From contig VZSF01011326.1 in the NCBI GenBank assembly GCA_013398295.1, positions 362,596 to 426,595 on the forward strand: a stretch of DNA of 64,000 nucleotides. The letters are read 5' to 3'. The notes below the pieces were generated by a model. It did no database searches, was not told where the DNA came from, and saw only the letters and a list, made by a program, of their open reading frames with translations. Below are positions 49,201 to 60,239 of the stretch, piece after piece. A program made the translations under genes and the position numbers. The DNA is from Chionis minor. Taxonomy: Eukaryota > Chordata > Aves > Charadriiformes > Chionididae. Each line of letters opens with the position of its first letter. Position 1 is the first letter of the stretch.

Positions 49201-52200
49201 CATTGAAATTATTTTGAATGTGAACACATTTGTAGAATTACTTGTCTGCTCCTGTGACAGTGTGCTGGGATATATGCCAAAAAAAATTTGTCTTTTTTTT
49301 TTCGTTCTTTTGCAGCTTCATAAGCCAGAATACTATGTAAACTGTTTTTTGGCTCTTACTACAATGAAAATGTGAAGTCAAAGAGAGTCTGATGTACCTG
49401 AACTTGGATCACATAGTACTTGTAGACTTGGACAGGAAGGAGGTAGAGGAGGAAAAAGACATCGCGTAATTTAAAGAGTCAGTGTCTATTATGCTCAGTA
49501 AAATGGTGAAGAATTTTAGACCTGTGTTTGTGTGAAAATAAGGAAACTGGAGTGAGAAGCTGGCACAGGGACTCTTGCTGTGTGCCAGGGTTTCCTGTGA
49601 ATCTTAAAATAATTCTGATTTTTCTCATTTGACAGTTGATGTTACGGTTAACACCAAAAATCCTTAATCTAATGCCTTGCTCTCAACTTAGTGCTGGCGT
49701 TTAGGCTGAAAATCTGGTGTGATTTCTGTGGTATTTTGGCTGACATGCTGGAGTGGCACTTGGTGAAGCATGATGTGAAATTCAGTGTTTTGTTCTGATA
49801 CTGTAAATCACTTGCAATAATCCAAACTTCTCTTGTTAACGTTTTTTTAACGTAAAGGTCCTGCAACGTGAACTCTTGCTCAAGATCTGCAGTCTGCATG
49901 TGGGGTTCTTATTTTCTTGAGGATTTTTGGTTTTCCTTTCTACCCCTAAAATTAGACTCTTAGATTTGTACCCGATGAAATAACCGCTTATTTCTGAAAA
50001 TGAAGATGGGTATTTTATAGAAGATTATTATAATGTTCTAGAAATACCTCTCTGTGTTTCAGGGATCTAAATTTCCCTGATTTATAAAATTTAGAGGTAA
50101 TGCATTTTGAAAAGGCAACAAATCATATGTTGTGACAAATGGGTTTGTATAAGCAGGAAGAAACAGGCTTGAAGAATAGCCTGTAAAGATCTTATTATAA
50201 CTGAGCACAAGTGTGTTCTAGTAAAAATACTCTAGAAGTCACTATTGTCTCCAAACGCGGCATGATTTGTGTCGCTGCTGATGCATGCTGGATTTTCTTT
50301 GTGTCTCAAAAGTGAATTATTTTGTTGGGGTTTTTCCCTTGAGAGGGGAGTGCACAGTTTCAAACTGTTCCCTTGTTTTCCTGGCCCTTTATCTTCATGT
50401 GCTGTGTTGTAAGGAGGAACTTGACCACCAGTAGCTGGCGTAGTTCAGTAGTAGTTAAACAGTAGGTCTTGACAGCATTATGAAATGGGGGTTGTATGGT
50501 CAAAATGCTCTGCCTGGGTAGATACAGTGACTGTTTTTGAAAACTGATTTGTTGCTGTTGCCATATCCATGCTGTTCTATACGTTTTCCCATTTAGATAA
50601 GGGATATTGGGACAGCAAATACCATAACACTTCAGAGTTGAAGGTATAAGGTGTGGTTAACTTCACTGGTTCAGTAAGCCTGAAAAAAGAACTGGCCTCG
50701 TTAATGAATATATGTTTAGCACCTTTGAGGATTGGCACAGGTGCTGTAACTTGGGCCGAGAGCATCGCAGGGCTTCAGCTGTGTGACACGGCTTGTCACT
50801 GCAGCAGCATTCCGCTGGCGCTTCCCACGGAGTCAGGAGACAGTAAGAATAGCAATGGTAAACTTGCCATCTGTATCGCTCAGAGCTGAAGCCCAGGGAA
50901 GGGTGGGGGTAAAATCAGTATTTTATGCTCATAATTAAAGATGTTTTGTGTTAATACATAGTTTGTACGTAGTGCTGCCAGCCAGAAAGCTTGAAGTACT
51001 TTACAAAGGCAGTTGATAACCATAGTCTGTGTTACGTGAGGACGCTGATGAGGGACATGGCCCAAGCCACAACCATACAGCTCAGCAGGCTGGACGGGAA
51101 GTGACTGTGTCCCATCCTCCTTCGCTACACACACCGTCTGCAATGTTCCCACTCTCCTCCGCCCCACTGACCTGTTGGTGGCACTGAGGTCTCCACTACT
51201 CCCTGCAGGAGTAAGCAAAAAAACCTGGGATATGGATTCCTAACAGCCAGCTTCTGTGCGCATAGTTCATGCTAGTGTAAGGAGACCAGGAGAACAAATT
51301 GGTGAGCCTAATTTGTATAAATTGTGGCAATAATGCGGGTGGGAAATAACTGACTATTACTGTTGGCTGTGGAGTGTGTTGGTGCCTTGGCTAGGCCTGG
51401 CCTGAGTTGGGGAGCTGTAGGTGCAGATGGCTGTGCTGCCTGTGAGGACAGCAGGGGGGCTTTCTACACCCATGAGAAACGTAATTGGTAACCCAGATAA
51501 TCTACTCCTGGGTTACTGAGCGTACAGTTGGCTGGAGAACTCTGCCAGCTGATCAGCATCTGTGGGTCGGGGGGAGTGGGAACGCTTGCGTGCTTTAAAC
51601 GGCAGTACCTCTGCGCTCCTCCGTCATCGACTTCCCCTGGGGAAGAAAGTACGTCTGCCTTTTTGCGTTTCATTTCTTTCTCCCTTGTCGAATCAGTGTT
51701 TTGCATATGCCCACGGTAACTGTTTGAATTGCTTCCTTCTTGGCCTTTGCCGAAGGCGGGTTTCGGCGTCGCGGTGCTGCCCTGCTCGCGTTGAGCTCTG
51801 CCGGGCTCCACGGGAGAGGTGTGGGAGCCCACCCAGGAACTTCCCGCGGGTCTCCTGATCCATCACGCGGAGCTCCGTTTCCACAGAGACCAGAGCTTGT
51901 GTGTTTCCAGGAAGATATTTTTAGGAGCTGCTGTTTAGCTGGTGGAAGGACTTTCTTCCTTAATAGGAGAGCAGATTGTAGCAGGATTCCTCTTTTCTCA
52001 GAATGTCTTTTGACTTTGACACAGAAAAAAGGGAATAAAGTGATATTTAGCTTCCCTTTCGCTGCAGCCGCCTCACCCACCTCTGCGCCGTCCCTTCTGT
52101 TTCGCTTTCTCTATCACTGTTCCTGTTGCACAAGAATCTAATAGTGCCAGGGAGTTTGCAGGGAGCGGGGAAGGCGCCCAGCCTTTGCTTGAAGGGTGCT

Positions 52201-55200
52201 GTATTTAAAGATAAAATCCCCAGGTCATTTCGTACCTGGGTTTTCCCAGTGCCTGCTGAGTCACCCGCTGGGCAGCGCTCGTGAAGACTCGGAGGGACTA
52301 TCACGGAGCCAAGCCCTGGCCTTCAGCTCCAAGAACCTCAGGCTTGTCAGTTATTCATGGCCCCTGCCTATGAGTTGTCATATGTCCTTTGGCCTCGCAA
52401 TAAATACATTTTACACGTAGCTGTTTCTGCTGATGTTTGCGGTAAGCTTGATGTCTCATCTTCTGATTGATGGCCTAATGGTAAAGGGCTTAAAAAGATA
52501 AATCTGCTACGGTAACTCTTCTGACTTGGAAAGCTGGACTCTTCCTAACTAAAACTGTCCAGGAGATTCTTTTAGTTGTCTCTCAGTAGGATTACAAAGT
52601 AGAAGAGAAATCTGACCTAATTACAGGCTACAAGTGCACCAACTCAGTGTCCTAATACTTTTTTAAGGTTTTTTTTTTTCTTTACCCAAAAATCTTCACA
52701 TTGCCTGTCTGTGGAGATAGATACTGGATAGTTGTCGCATTTATTTAGTAATGAAGGGCTACTTTAAATTTACAGTTCTCTGTTTTTTTAATGATACTGT
52801 AGACTGTATCTGACTTTAACTGGCATACTTTGAAATTGAGGGGTTTTTTTCTGGAGTATCATATTGCCACAGCAGCAATATGAGCTGGTTTCAGAAACAA
52901 AATAACATGAAAAGGCGTGAATGCAAAGCAGATAAATGTTGAAGAAAATTGCCACACTAAGGCAGTGGTGTGTGTTGAAGGAATTCTCTTGATGCCCTGT
53001 AGTGTCCTGTTATCCTGTGATTCTGATTCGGACGTCTGTTTCCATATTAGATTGTAAACCTGTTAGAAAGGGGACTTTACATTTATCATGATACTGACGT
53101 TCAGGATGGTATTGCAAAACGTACCAGCATTAATATCATCCCATCCCTACTCAAGCGCCCTGTAGAGGATCTTGTTCCAGTCCCATTTTCTTGTATTCCT
53201 TGATGATGCACCTCTGCCTGTCTTTAATACGATGCTATTAAAGCTGGTAGATCAGCAGTTTGGATGCATGTGCTGACTTCAAAGGTAAACGCCTCCAGCC
53301 CTCCCCACCCGACAGCTGGAATGAAGTTCGTGAGGACAAGGCTTTGCTCCAAGATCCGTACATACCGAAATCAGCTAGGCTCTACTGTGTGCTGAACTAT
53401 TTCTAACAGGAAGGGATAAAAAATCCTCCTAAAAGAGCTTCACAACATCTTTTTAAAAACATCAGGCCATGGCTGTGGTGATAGACCACCAACGTGAGCT
53501 GCCGCTTGGTTACCAAGAGGATAAAATTTTCCTCAAGGGAGATATTTTTATACAGTTGCTTATTCATATTGCAGTAGATGCCAAAAGCACCCTTATGCTC
53601 AGCAGTATAGAAATATTAAGAAAATTCCAGTTTCACAGAGGCTACAATCCAGTCCAGTTTTAACTTCATCATAAAATGCAGCAATCTTGACAGCCTGTAG
53701 TTGGATGATTAGTACTGGATTATTCTTCTGTTGTGATTTTAATTATTAATTGATTATTCCTCCATTGTAATTTTCTCTCTTTGACCCATACCCAATCATT
53801 TAGCTGCTGGGAAGTCAAGTACTACCCAGGTGTGCCATACACCTTGCTGTCAGCTTGGCAAGGAACTTGAAACCTTGCAGGTGCACGTTGGGAATAGCCT
53901 AAACTGTAGGTTTTCATTTTCATTGTCATCACAGTGGCAGCAGGACTGTAGACGGTGTAGACTGGCAAAAAGACATGTTCTGCACAAATTATTTTCTACT
54001 AGAAATGTGTTCTGTTCTCCACTGGATTATTCCTTATACAGCTTGCAGTAGGAAGTGGAGTTACACGTAGAAATCTTCTGGGTAAATATTTTATTATTAA
54101 TTGAGTAACAACTTTGATTTGCCACTTTCCTGACAAGCTGTGGTGACCAAATACTGTTGTACTCTTCACTTCTTCTTAGCCACTGTCACCTCCCCCTGTG
54201 CCCCTTCCAAATTCCTTTATATTTTGCACACTTGAAGTAAAAACTGAAGTAGTATCGTCCTCAGCTTTTATGCAGCTGTGAAACAGCACACAAGCTAGGA
54301 CAGTTTTATAGGGTGGATGGGAATATTGGAGAGTCATCCAGGACTCCCTGTGAACCCTGAATTTTATAGAATGATGTATCTCTATAGTTACAAAATAAGC
54401 TTGACATTTTAAACTGGAAAAGAAAAATTAGGAATAATTTACATTGACCAGAAATTAAAAAAAAATTAACAGAACTAGCCTCTCAAATTTTTATCCTCTT
54501 TCATGTCTTTAGCTACACTAACAAGGCAGTTCGGTCTTTTTGCTCCAGCTGTGTGGAAAGAAAGGTGGGCAGAGGAGTAACTGTCTTGTTTAATGGCAAA
54601 AAGGCTGTTAGCCTCTGGAATATCTAATTGAAATTCCTGAGTGTGACTCTGGATAGGGGGGAAGTCTAATTTATAATCTGCTGTGCTGTGGAGTGAAAGA
54701 TAAGAGGTGTTTATGAAAATGCTGAAGATTAACAAAGAAACTGACATTCCTTCTTTGAGGATAGCTGTCTTCGACCTGTGTAATAGTTCAATTATTTACT
54801 TTACTGGACTGTTTTAAAGTTTAGACTTGTAAATTCTTTTCTTCTAGGAATAGATTTTTAAACAGCTGCTATGTGTAGGAGGGATACTTCGGTTTTTATC
54901 CCCTCCCTTTTTTTTCTGGTTTGGTGGTTTTGTCTGTTTGTTTGTTTTTTGCTTTTGTGATATGAAATGTGTTTTTTAAGGGATGTTTCTTTTCTCTACA
55001 GGTATGGTGTTAGTCCTGAGAACATTATTCTGTACGGTCAGAGTATTGGTACTGTCCCTACAGTAGACCTGGCATCTCGGTACGAGTGCGCAGCAGTGAT
55101 CCTTCATTCTCCCTTGATGTCTGGATTACGGGTAGCTTTTCCTGACACAAGGAAAACCTATTGCTTTGATGCTTTTCCAAGGTACGTATAAATGCTGCAA

Positions 55201-58200
55201 AGAGGATTGTTCTGTACTCATCGTGCTCTTTAGGTGTTTAAAAGGGATGAGTTGTGTAACCTCCCAGGGAACTTTATTGAATTGTCACCTGCATTTTAAA
55301 CTACAGGTATGCAAACCTAAATCCAAGCGGAGATTTGCCGTGTAAGAAACAGGGTGATGCCAGTCTCAAACTCACAGGAGAATCAGCCCAATGAACAAAT
55401 AAAGTCTTAGTGTTGACAGCTAATTTTTCTCATGGTTTTTGTGTTATGGGTTGTTAATATCAGAATTTTTATGCTGTCAAGTTTGGAGTAGTAGCTTAAC
55501 AACTGGTAATACACCAAGTCGTTCAGGCTAATGACTAACAAATTAGTAATTGTACGCTCTTCAACATGTCAGTCAGCTTTGATTTAGAAGGTAATACGAT
55601 ATCATGAAATGGATGTGCTGTTTTCAAGCTGCTTGTTAAAATATTGCTATAGTTTGACCAGATCAGCAGAGAAAAAGGTATAAATAATTGCTGCTGTTAA
55701 AGGGAGAAAACAAGAGAGGGTTAGAGGCTGGAGCGTTAGACTGGTGTGGTTCACTTCTCAGCTCAGTTCTGCATTTCATGTATAATTTGGAGGAACTGCA
55801 TTTAGTGTTTCTTTTCCTTTGGTCCTTGTAAGTAAAAACACTTCATCTCTGGTATGCTGTCCATATAAGGTCACTAAAGATACTGATATTTGTATTTGTT
55901 CCTCCCTGATGGAGATAATGTAAGATCCTAATATCTGTGACCAAAATAAAGTAAGTTGTGGTCCCTCTCTTGGAAGATTTTGAGCTTGTTTTAAGAAGCT
56001 CTAGAATATTTTATATACAGAAAGCTATATACAACTGGTTTCAAGGTAAAACAGTTGCCTTTGTAGCCTAGTGTTTCATTTGAAAAGCAGTTGCAGCAGA
56101 CCTAAATTAAAATATCCAAATATTTGGGAACAGGAGAGGCCCTGGGAATAGCAGATGTTGTAGGAATCTTCTAAAATTTCTCATTTGACCAAGTTTAAAT
56201 TATGGGAGTATATGAGAGGGGAAGCCAGTCTCTTCATAGTAGTGTATATAGACCGGGACCGAGGAGGGGGGAGGCACAGATAAAAAGCTAAGTGGTCTGT
56301 GGAAGGGAGAAAGCAAAGCAGAGACTCTGAAGTCTTGTGTAAAGCTTGGCTTGCTTCCAAAAGTCATGTTTGCAATAAATGTAGTGGGGGGATACTTTTG
56401 TACGTTTGTTATGTTTGGTTTATTTTAGTTACAACAGATTAAAGTTAGAAGGTGGGGGAGGCTGTAGATGCAAATCTGTATGCCAGAACAGCTAGAGTAG
56501 TGACCAGGGGCCCAAGTAAAAGCGGCTCGTAGAGTATCTCTGTCCAGTCCCCGTGTTTAGAATTCTTCCAAATAAGTTATTAATTAAACAAGTAATTAAA
56601 TTATTGAAGGTGCAGTCAGAATTCGAAACACACTCCAACTCATTCATCATCCTTAAACTCAAAATCCAGTATGTACAAATGCTTCTGCTGGAGGGGAGAA
56701 AAAGAAAGCCTTAAAAATAGCTTTGATTACAAAAGTAACAGTGATTAGCTGATAGCAGCCAAGGCGAATAACTGTTTAAAAAAAATAAAAAAATGGGAGG
56801 GGGGGAAACAGTGACAACAGAAGTACTGTAGCGCTTGAGTATTTTGTTTTTGCCCTACTGAGCTGTTCATTGCTGTCAGTCTGACTTCACTTATTTCACT
56901 GTCAGCAGTGAAAATAAACAGCAGTGTACTTTTCTGAATGTGTGCAGCTCAACTGTCTGTCTTCACGGCAGGAAACAAATAGTTCTGTGTGCACCTACAG
57001 TGAATTGCTATTATGTGCATTTTATGTTGGGACTCCACGAGAATTCAGTCTCTGTAGATTTTGCTAGCTGCAGAGCGGTGTGGCTGAGAATACTAAGTAA
57101 ATCTAATGTGCAGTTTAAATACTGCCTTATGAGTCGCTGAGTTGGCAATGGGACGCTTTCCAATTTTCTGCAAAATACAAATATTATCTAGCTTAATGGT
57201 CTGTGAATATATGTGGAAAAAATAGTTTCATTATCTGAATGCTGAAGTGAAAGGGGTTTCCTGGTTTCTTACAATAAGGGCGAATTTAGTATCTAACTGC
57301 TAAAACTATATATAAACATCTGCGTAGCTGCGTTTAGCTGACATCTCTCACATCATGGAACTTGGGGACAGCCCCCTCATGGGCTTAAGACTTCAGTTTA
57401 TATAGCTTCTTGATTATAAAGTGTTTACCATTGGCTATTATATTAATTTGGGGATGAAAATTATGGGGGGAGGGGGGAATCTGCATTATTCTGTTGTCTT
57501 TTTCATGTTTTTGGGATATTTTTCTGTATGCAGCGTAGTTGCACACAACTCAAGTTCCGGACAGGAAAAGTGAAATAGGTTGCATTTTAATTTTAAAGAA
57601 CACTTTTCCTCTTTAAAGGACACGAAGCCTGGTTTTTTTGAAAAGTATTGAGACAGAAATGTGTTTACACTCAGCTGTTCACTGGAATATCAGTGAGGGT
57701 TGTCTAGAATACCAAATGCTGAGATTTATATGCATGAGGTTTAGTGCTGCAGACTACATCTTAATTTTTAATTAACTTGATATTTTCATAAAGCTTCTTT
57801 AAACCTGTTTTTAAGTCAGTGTGTGTTGGCATCCGTATTTTTTAATCATTTTAAGCAGTCTCGATCACTTTGTAAAATCTCTAGTCTTACCAAAGTTGCA
57901 TGCTTTCTTGTTCTTCAGGAGCAGGAAAATCCAAGTTAGATAGCGTAAAGAAATAGACTTGTCCTTCCGTCAAATCAAACATTACTGATATTTTTCCACC
58001 TACTTTATCCCATACTCTGCATAATGTCCTGAGCCAATTCCTCCATTTGTTGATGTAAGTGGAGCTGGTGGGAAACTGAGAGTTCATTAACGCTCTGACT
58101 ATACTCATTTGGGATTACTGGTAACTACCAATGTGAAATGGCTCTCTGGAAATAAAAGGTGGTGCCTGCATGAAGGCAGTCGGAGAAAGAAGTTCACGTG

Positions 58201-59254
58201 CTGCCTGTATGCTTCATAATTGGGGTTTTCTGGCCTGAACTCGTAGGTGTGAAGGTGCCTTTGTCACTCTTCCCTTTTCTCCGCACCCATTCTCCTGTGA
58301 GAGGTGGTCACTGGTTATACTGGTCTGCTGAGTGTAGCTGGAGCAAAAGGAAAAAAAAAATTAAGGCCACTTTGCAGAAGAAGTTAGATGCATGACATGA
58401 AATCCTGTGTGTTTTGTCTGGTTTGCAGTTAAATATCCTTGTGTAATGCTGTTCTCCCACAGTTTTCTTTCTTGCCGTTTGAAAAGAGACAACCAGGACA
58501 AAGAACAGATTGTTTTTCTTCAGCCGAATCTGCTTTAATTTGGAGGTTTAAAGACAGGTTCAAACCTCATGAGCTGAGGCTTTTTTTTTGTTTTTTGGAG
58601 CCTTGTGACTGGAATGTAGTTAATTAGTTCCTAATCCCTTAAATTGGAAGGTGATAATGTGTAATGTGAAGAGTCCACACTGGCAGCGTGTCCTGAGGAA
58701 TCTTTTTTTTTCCCTCTCAGTAGTTTTTTGTGGTCGATATACTCAATGGGGAAGGGGGAGGGAGGTGCCAAACATTATTTGCGTGCTGCCCACTTGAGCT
58801 TCTTGTCATTAGAACTGGTGGGGTGATGGTGATGGCAGTGCCGGCTCCTGTTTATACGTGCGCTTTGGGAATGAGCCTTGTTCCGTATCTCCTGGGCACA
58901 ATTCCAACATTTTGCAGCCGCTTAAAAACACGCAGTGGTAGCCGGATCATGTGTCGATAGTTAAGCTCGCTTTCTTCAATGGTGTGAAAGTTAAAGCCCT
59001 AAACTGAGCTATGTTTTTCTTTTCCACCCCCCAGCATTGACAAGATATCTAAGGTAACCTCTCCCGTGTTGGTGATCCACGGTACCGAAGATGAGGTGAT
59101 CGATTTCTCCCACGGCCTGGCCATGTACGAGCGATGTCCACGAGCGGTAGAGCCCCTCTGGGTGGAAGGGGCTGGGCATAATGACATAGAGCTTTATGCA
59201 CAGTACTTAGAGAGACTAAAACAGTTCATATCTCATGAACTTCCCAACTCCTGA
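30676..59254 (+). CDS. ABHD17C: ABHD17C, palmitoyl-protein hydrolase (whole gene, three coding exons)
   Basis: Joining 30,676-31,211, 55,002-55,181 and 59,035-59,254 gives 936 bases and a 311-residue protein without internal stops. It is an alpha/beta-hydrolase of the ABHD17 family, known to depalmitoylate membrane proteins such as N-Ras and PSD-95. The N terminus has the cysteine cluster Cys17, 21, 22 and 25, which in this family is palmitoylated and anchors the enzyme to plasma-membrane and endosomal membranes. [11 protein letters not shown] (119-129) is the oxyanion-loop region, GQSIG gives nucleophile Ser193, HGTEDEVID gives Asp258, and GAGHND gives His287. The [13 protein letters not shown] start (residues 8-20) and C-terminal HELPNS distinguish it from ABHD17A and ABHD17B. 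It is shorter than the human 329-residue protein because the Ala/Pro/Gln-rich linker (about residues 46-68) is shorter. Both introns are phase 2 with GT-AG ends. All key residues are intact, so it is presumably functional. Confidence 0.96.
39195..39214 (+). repeat. (ATTT)5 microsatellite in intron 1
   Basis: Five perfect ATTT units within ABHD17C intron 1. It is short, so probably only weakly polymorphic. Confidence 0.9.
51560..51895. promoter_or_regulatory. Intronic CpG-rich block (candidate CpG island)
   Basis: Within AT-rich intron 1, about 25 CpG dinucleotides occur in roughly 335 bases. About 15 of them are in 51,721-51,900, where my hand count gives observed/expected CpG near 0.9. A looser tail of CpGs continues to about 52,320. 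No recognisable exon, TATA box or repeat explains it. It could be an alternative or antisense promoter, an enhancer kept unmethylated, or a GC-biased patch. Open frames of 133-136 codons on both strands through the block are probably by-products of few AT-rich stop codons. Confidence 0.5.
55002..55181 (+). CDS. ABHD17C: ABHD17C coding exon 2 (nucleophile exon)
   Basis: Encodes the last base of codon 179 through the first two bases of codon 239. It contains [17 protein letters not shown] with nucleophile Ser193 in the GQSIG elbow, [18 protein letters not shown] (200-217) and the [12 protein letters not shown] segment. The acceptor is tttctctacag|G and the donor AG|gtacgt, both strong. The exon is exactly 180 bases with phase 2 at both ends, so skipping would keep the frame while removing the catalytic serine. 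A second in-frame AG at 54,979-54,980 could extend the exon by 21 bases. Confidence 0.96.
55182..59034 (+). other. ABHD17C: ABHD17C intron 2 (3.85 kb)
   Basis: Bounded by donor gtacgt and acceptor ttccaccccccag, phase 2. AT-rich, with no recognised exon or interspersed repeat. G-rich runs occur near 56,793-56,805 and 57,462-57,477. Nothing else is evident. Confidence 0.9.
59035..59254 (+). CDS. ABHD17C: ABHD17C coding exon 3 (Asp/His of the triad, stop)
   Basis: Encodes residues 239 (last base) to 311. The [20 protein letters not shown] segment (248-267) supplies Asp258, and [12 protein letters not shown] supplies His287. The C terminus [16 protein letters not shown] ends at TGA 59,252-59,254. 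The acceptor has a C-rich polypyrimidine tract directly before AG. The sequence is gap-free and shows no frameshift or missing residue relative to the family. Confidence 0.96.
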
Positions 59255-60059
59255 AGAAGCCTACCTGATTTTACCTCAGTTACTGTGAACAGAAGACATT
59301 ACCTGGTTTTGCACATGCTTTAACTGGATAGCTGTAATAGCTTTATACTATGAAGAAATACCCTGTCTTTAGGGTGTTCTAATCAAACATCTGATGAAAT
59401 TTGTCTTTTATATCTGGAAATTATTCTACTAATGCACACAGATATGGTCAACTACTGTAATTCCAACAATTTTTAGCTTCGTTGCCCTGAAGGAAGTGGG
59501 AATACTAGCTGCTTATGGGGACACTTTTTACCTAGTGCTGTATTAATCGAAGATCAGTTTTCTCTGTCTCACTTCAGATCGTTTCTAATTCTGTCCTACA
59601 GAGACTTTTTTTCCCAGTGTTCTCAGTGTGGAGAACACAACTGTTATGAGCTACAGCTTGTTCTGAACAATCAGTCATGGGTTCAATCTAAGGGAGTACT
59701 TTCTCTGTAAAGTTTCTAGCTGTGGTATTGTAACTGGAAAGTTATTGTGATGAAGTTCCCCCTCCTCCCTTCTAGTGTTCTTTTGTTAACTTACTGATCT
59801 TCCCGAGTAAATTATTTAAATATAATTTTTCCTGAAAATAAACTACTATATGGGGCTAAACTCTGTAACAACCTCTCCGTTACCTGTATAAACATAACTG
59901 GAATATTCTTAAAGGAACTAGGGACAAAATTGCTTTTGTTTAAAAATAAATGTGTAAATTTACTACTAGAAAACTCATTTTAATATTCAGATGGTCTGAA
60001 TAATAGCCATAACAGACATTTCCTTCTGTAAAGCATTCCTGTAGACTTTTTAAAAGTAC

Positions 60060-60067
60060 TGTACATA
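60060..60067 (+). promoter_or_regulatory. Pumilio response element in the 3' UTR
   Basis: TGTACATA fits the UGUANAUA consensus bound by PUM1/PUM2. It would only matter in transcripts using the 60.1 kb or later poly(A) sites. Assigned by motif only. Confidence 0.4.
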
Positions 60068-60125
60068 TTTGAATTTACATTGTGCATAGATTCTTAATTG
60101 GTAGTTTTAATTTATGTCTAGTTAC

Positions 60126-60131
60126 AATAAA
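60126..60131 (+). terminator. Poly(A) signal AATAAA
   Basis: Canonical hexamer 872 bases after the stop codon, followed within 50 bases by TG/T-rich sequence suitable as a downstream element. Confidence 0.5.
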
Positions 60132-60204
60132 CTGCAAAATTCTGGTTTGTATATGATTGAATACATTTTGTTAAAATATGTTTTTATCCCTATATTATTT
60201 TGCT

Positions 60205-60210
60205 ATTAAA
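60205..60210 (+). terminator. Poly(A) signal ATTAAA
   Basis: The common variant hexamer, about 20 bases before the A-rich stretch at 60,232-60,242. It is the last of the closely spaced signals and a good candidate for the main mRNA end. Confidence 0.5.
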
Positions 60211-60239
60211 GTTTTATAAAGTTTCCAGGACAAAAAAAA

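Larger units (their letters stand above)
31212..55001 (+). other. ABHD17C: ABHD17C intron 1 (23.8 kb)
   Basis: Bounded by donor gtaaat (31,212) and acceptor tttctctacag (ending at 55,001), phase 2. The sequence is markedly more AT-rich than the upstream intergenic DNA. I recognise no CR1 or other interspersed repeat and no additional exon. It contains homopolymers (T runs at 33,631-33,647 and 40,131-40,144), an (ATTT)5 run at 39,195-39,214, and a small perfect hairpin TGTTGATA...TATCAACA at 35,858-35,880. TAAT-rich stretches such as 37,440-37,620 look like possible conserved non-coding sequence, and a CpG-rich block is listed separately. The many open frames of 60-180 codons on both strands have no family resemblance. 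Confidence 0.9.
59255..60230 (+). other. ABHD17C: ABHD17C 3' UTR (probable main extent)
   Basis: AT-rich sequence directly after the stop codon with several candidate cleavage signals: AATAAA at 59,837-59,842, 59,945-59,950 and 60,126-60,131, and ATTAAA at 60,205-60,210. A Pumilio-type UGUACAUA (60,060-60,067) lies inside it. No interspersed repeat interrupts it. The end near 60,230 is inferred from the last closely spaced signal; longer isoforms are possible. Confidence 0.65.

Noticed and set aside
51670..52141. Frames of 133-136 codons through the intronic CpG block, considered as an alternative exon
   Set aside because: They are present on both strands with no family resemblance. Low stop density follows from CpG richness, so the block is kept only as a regulatory candidate.
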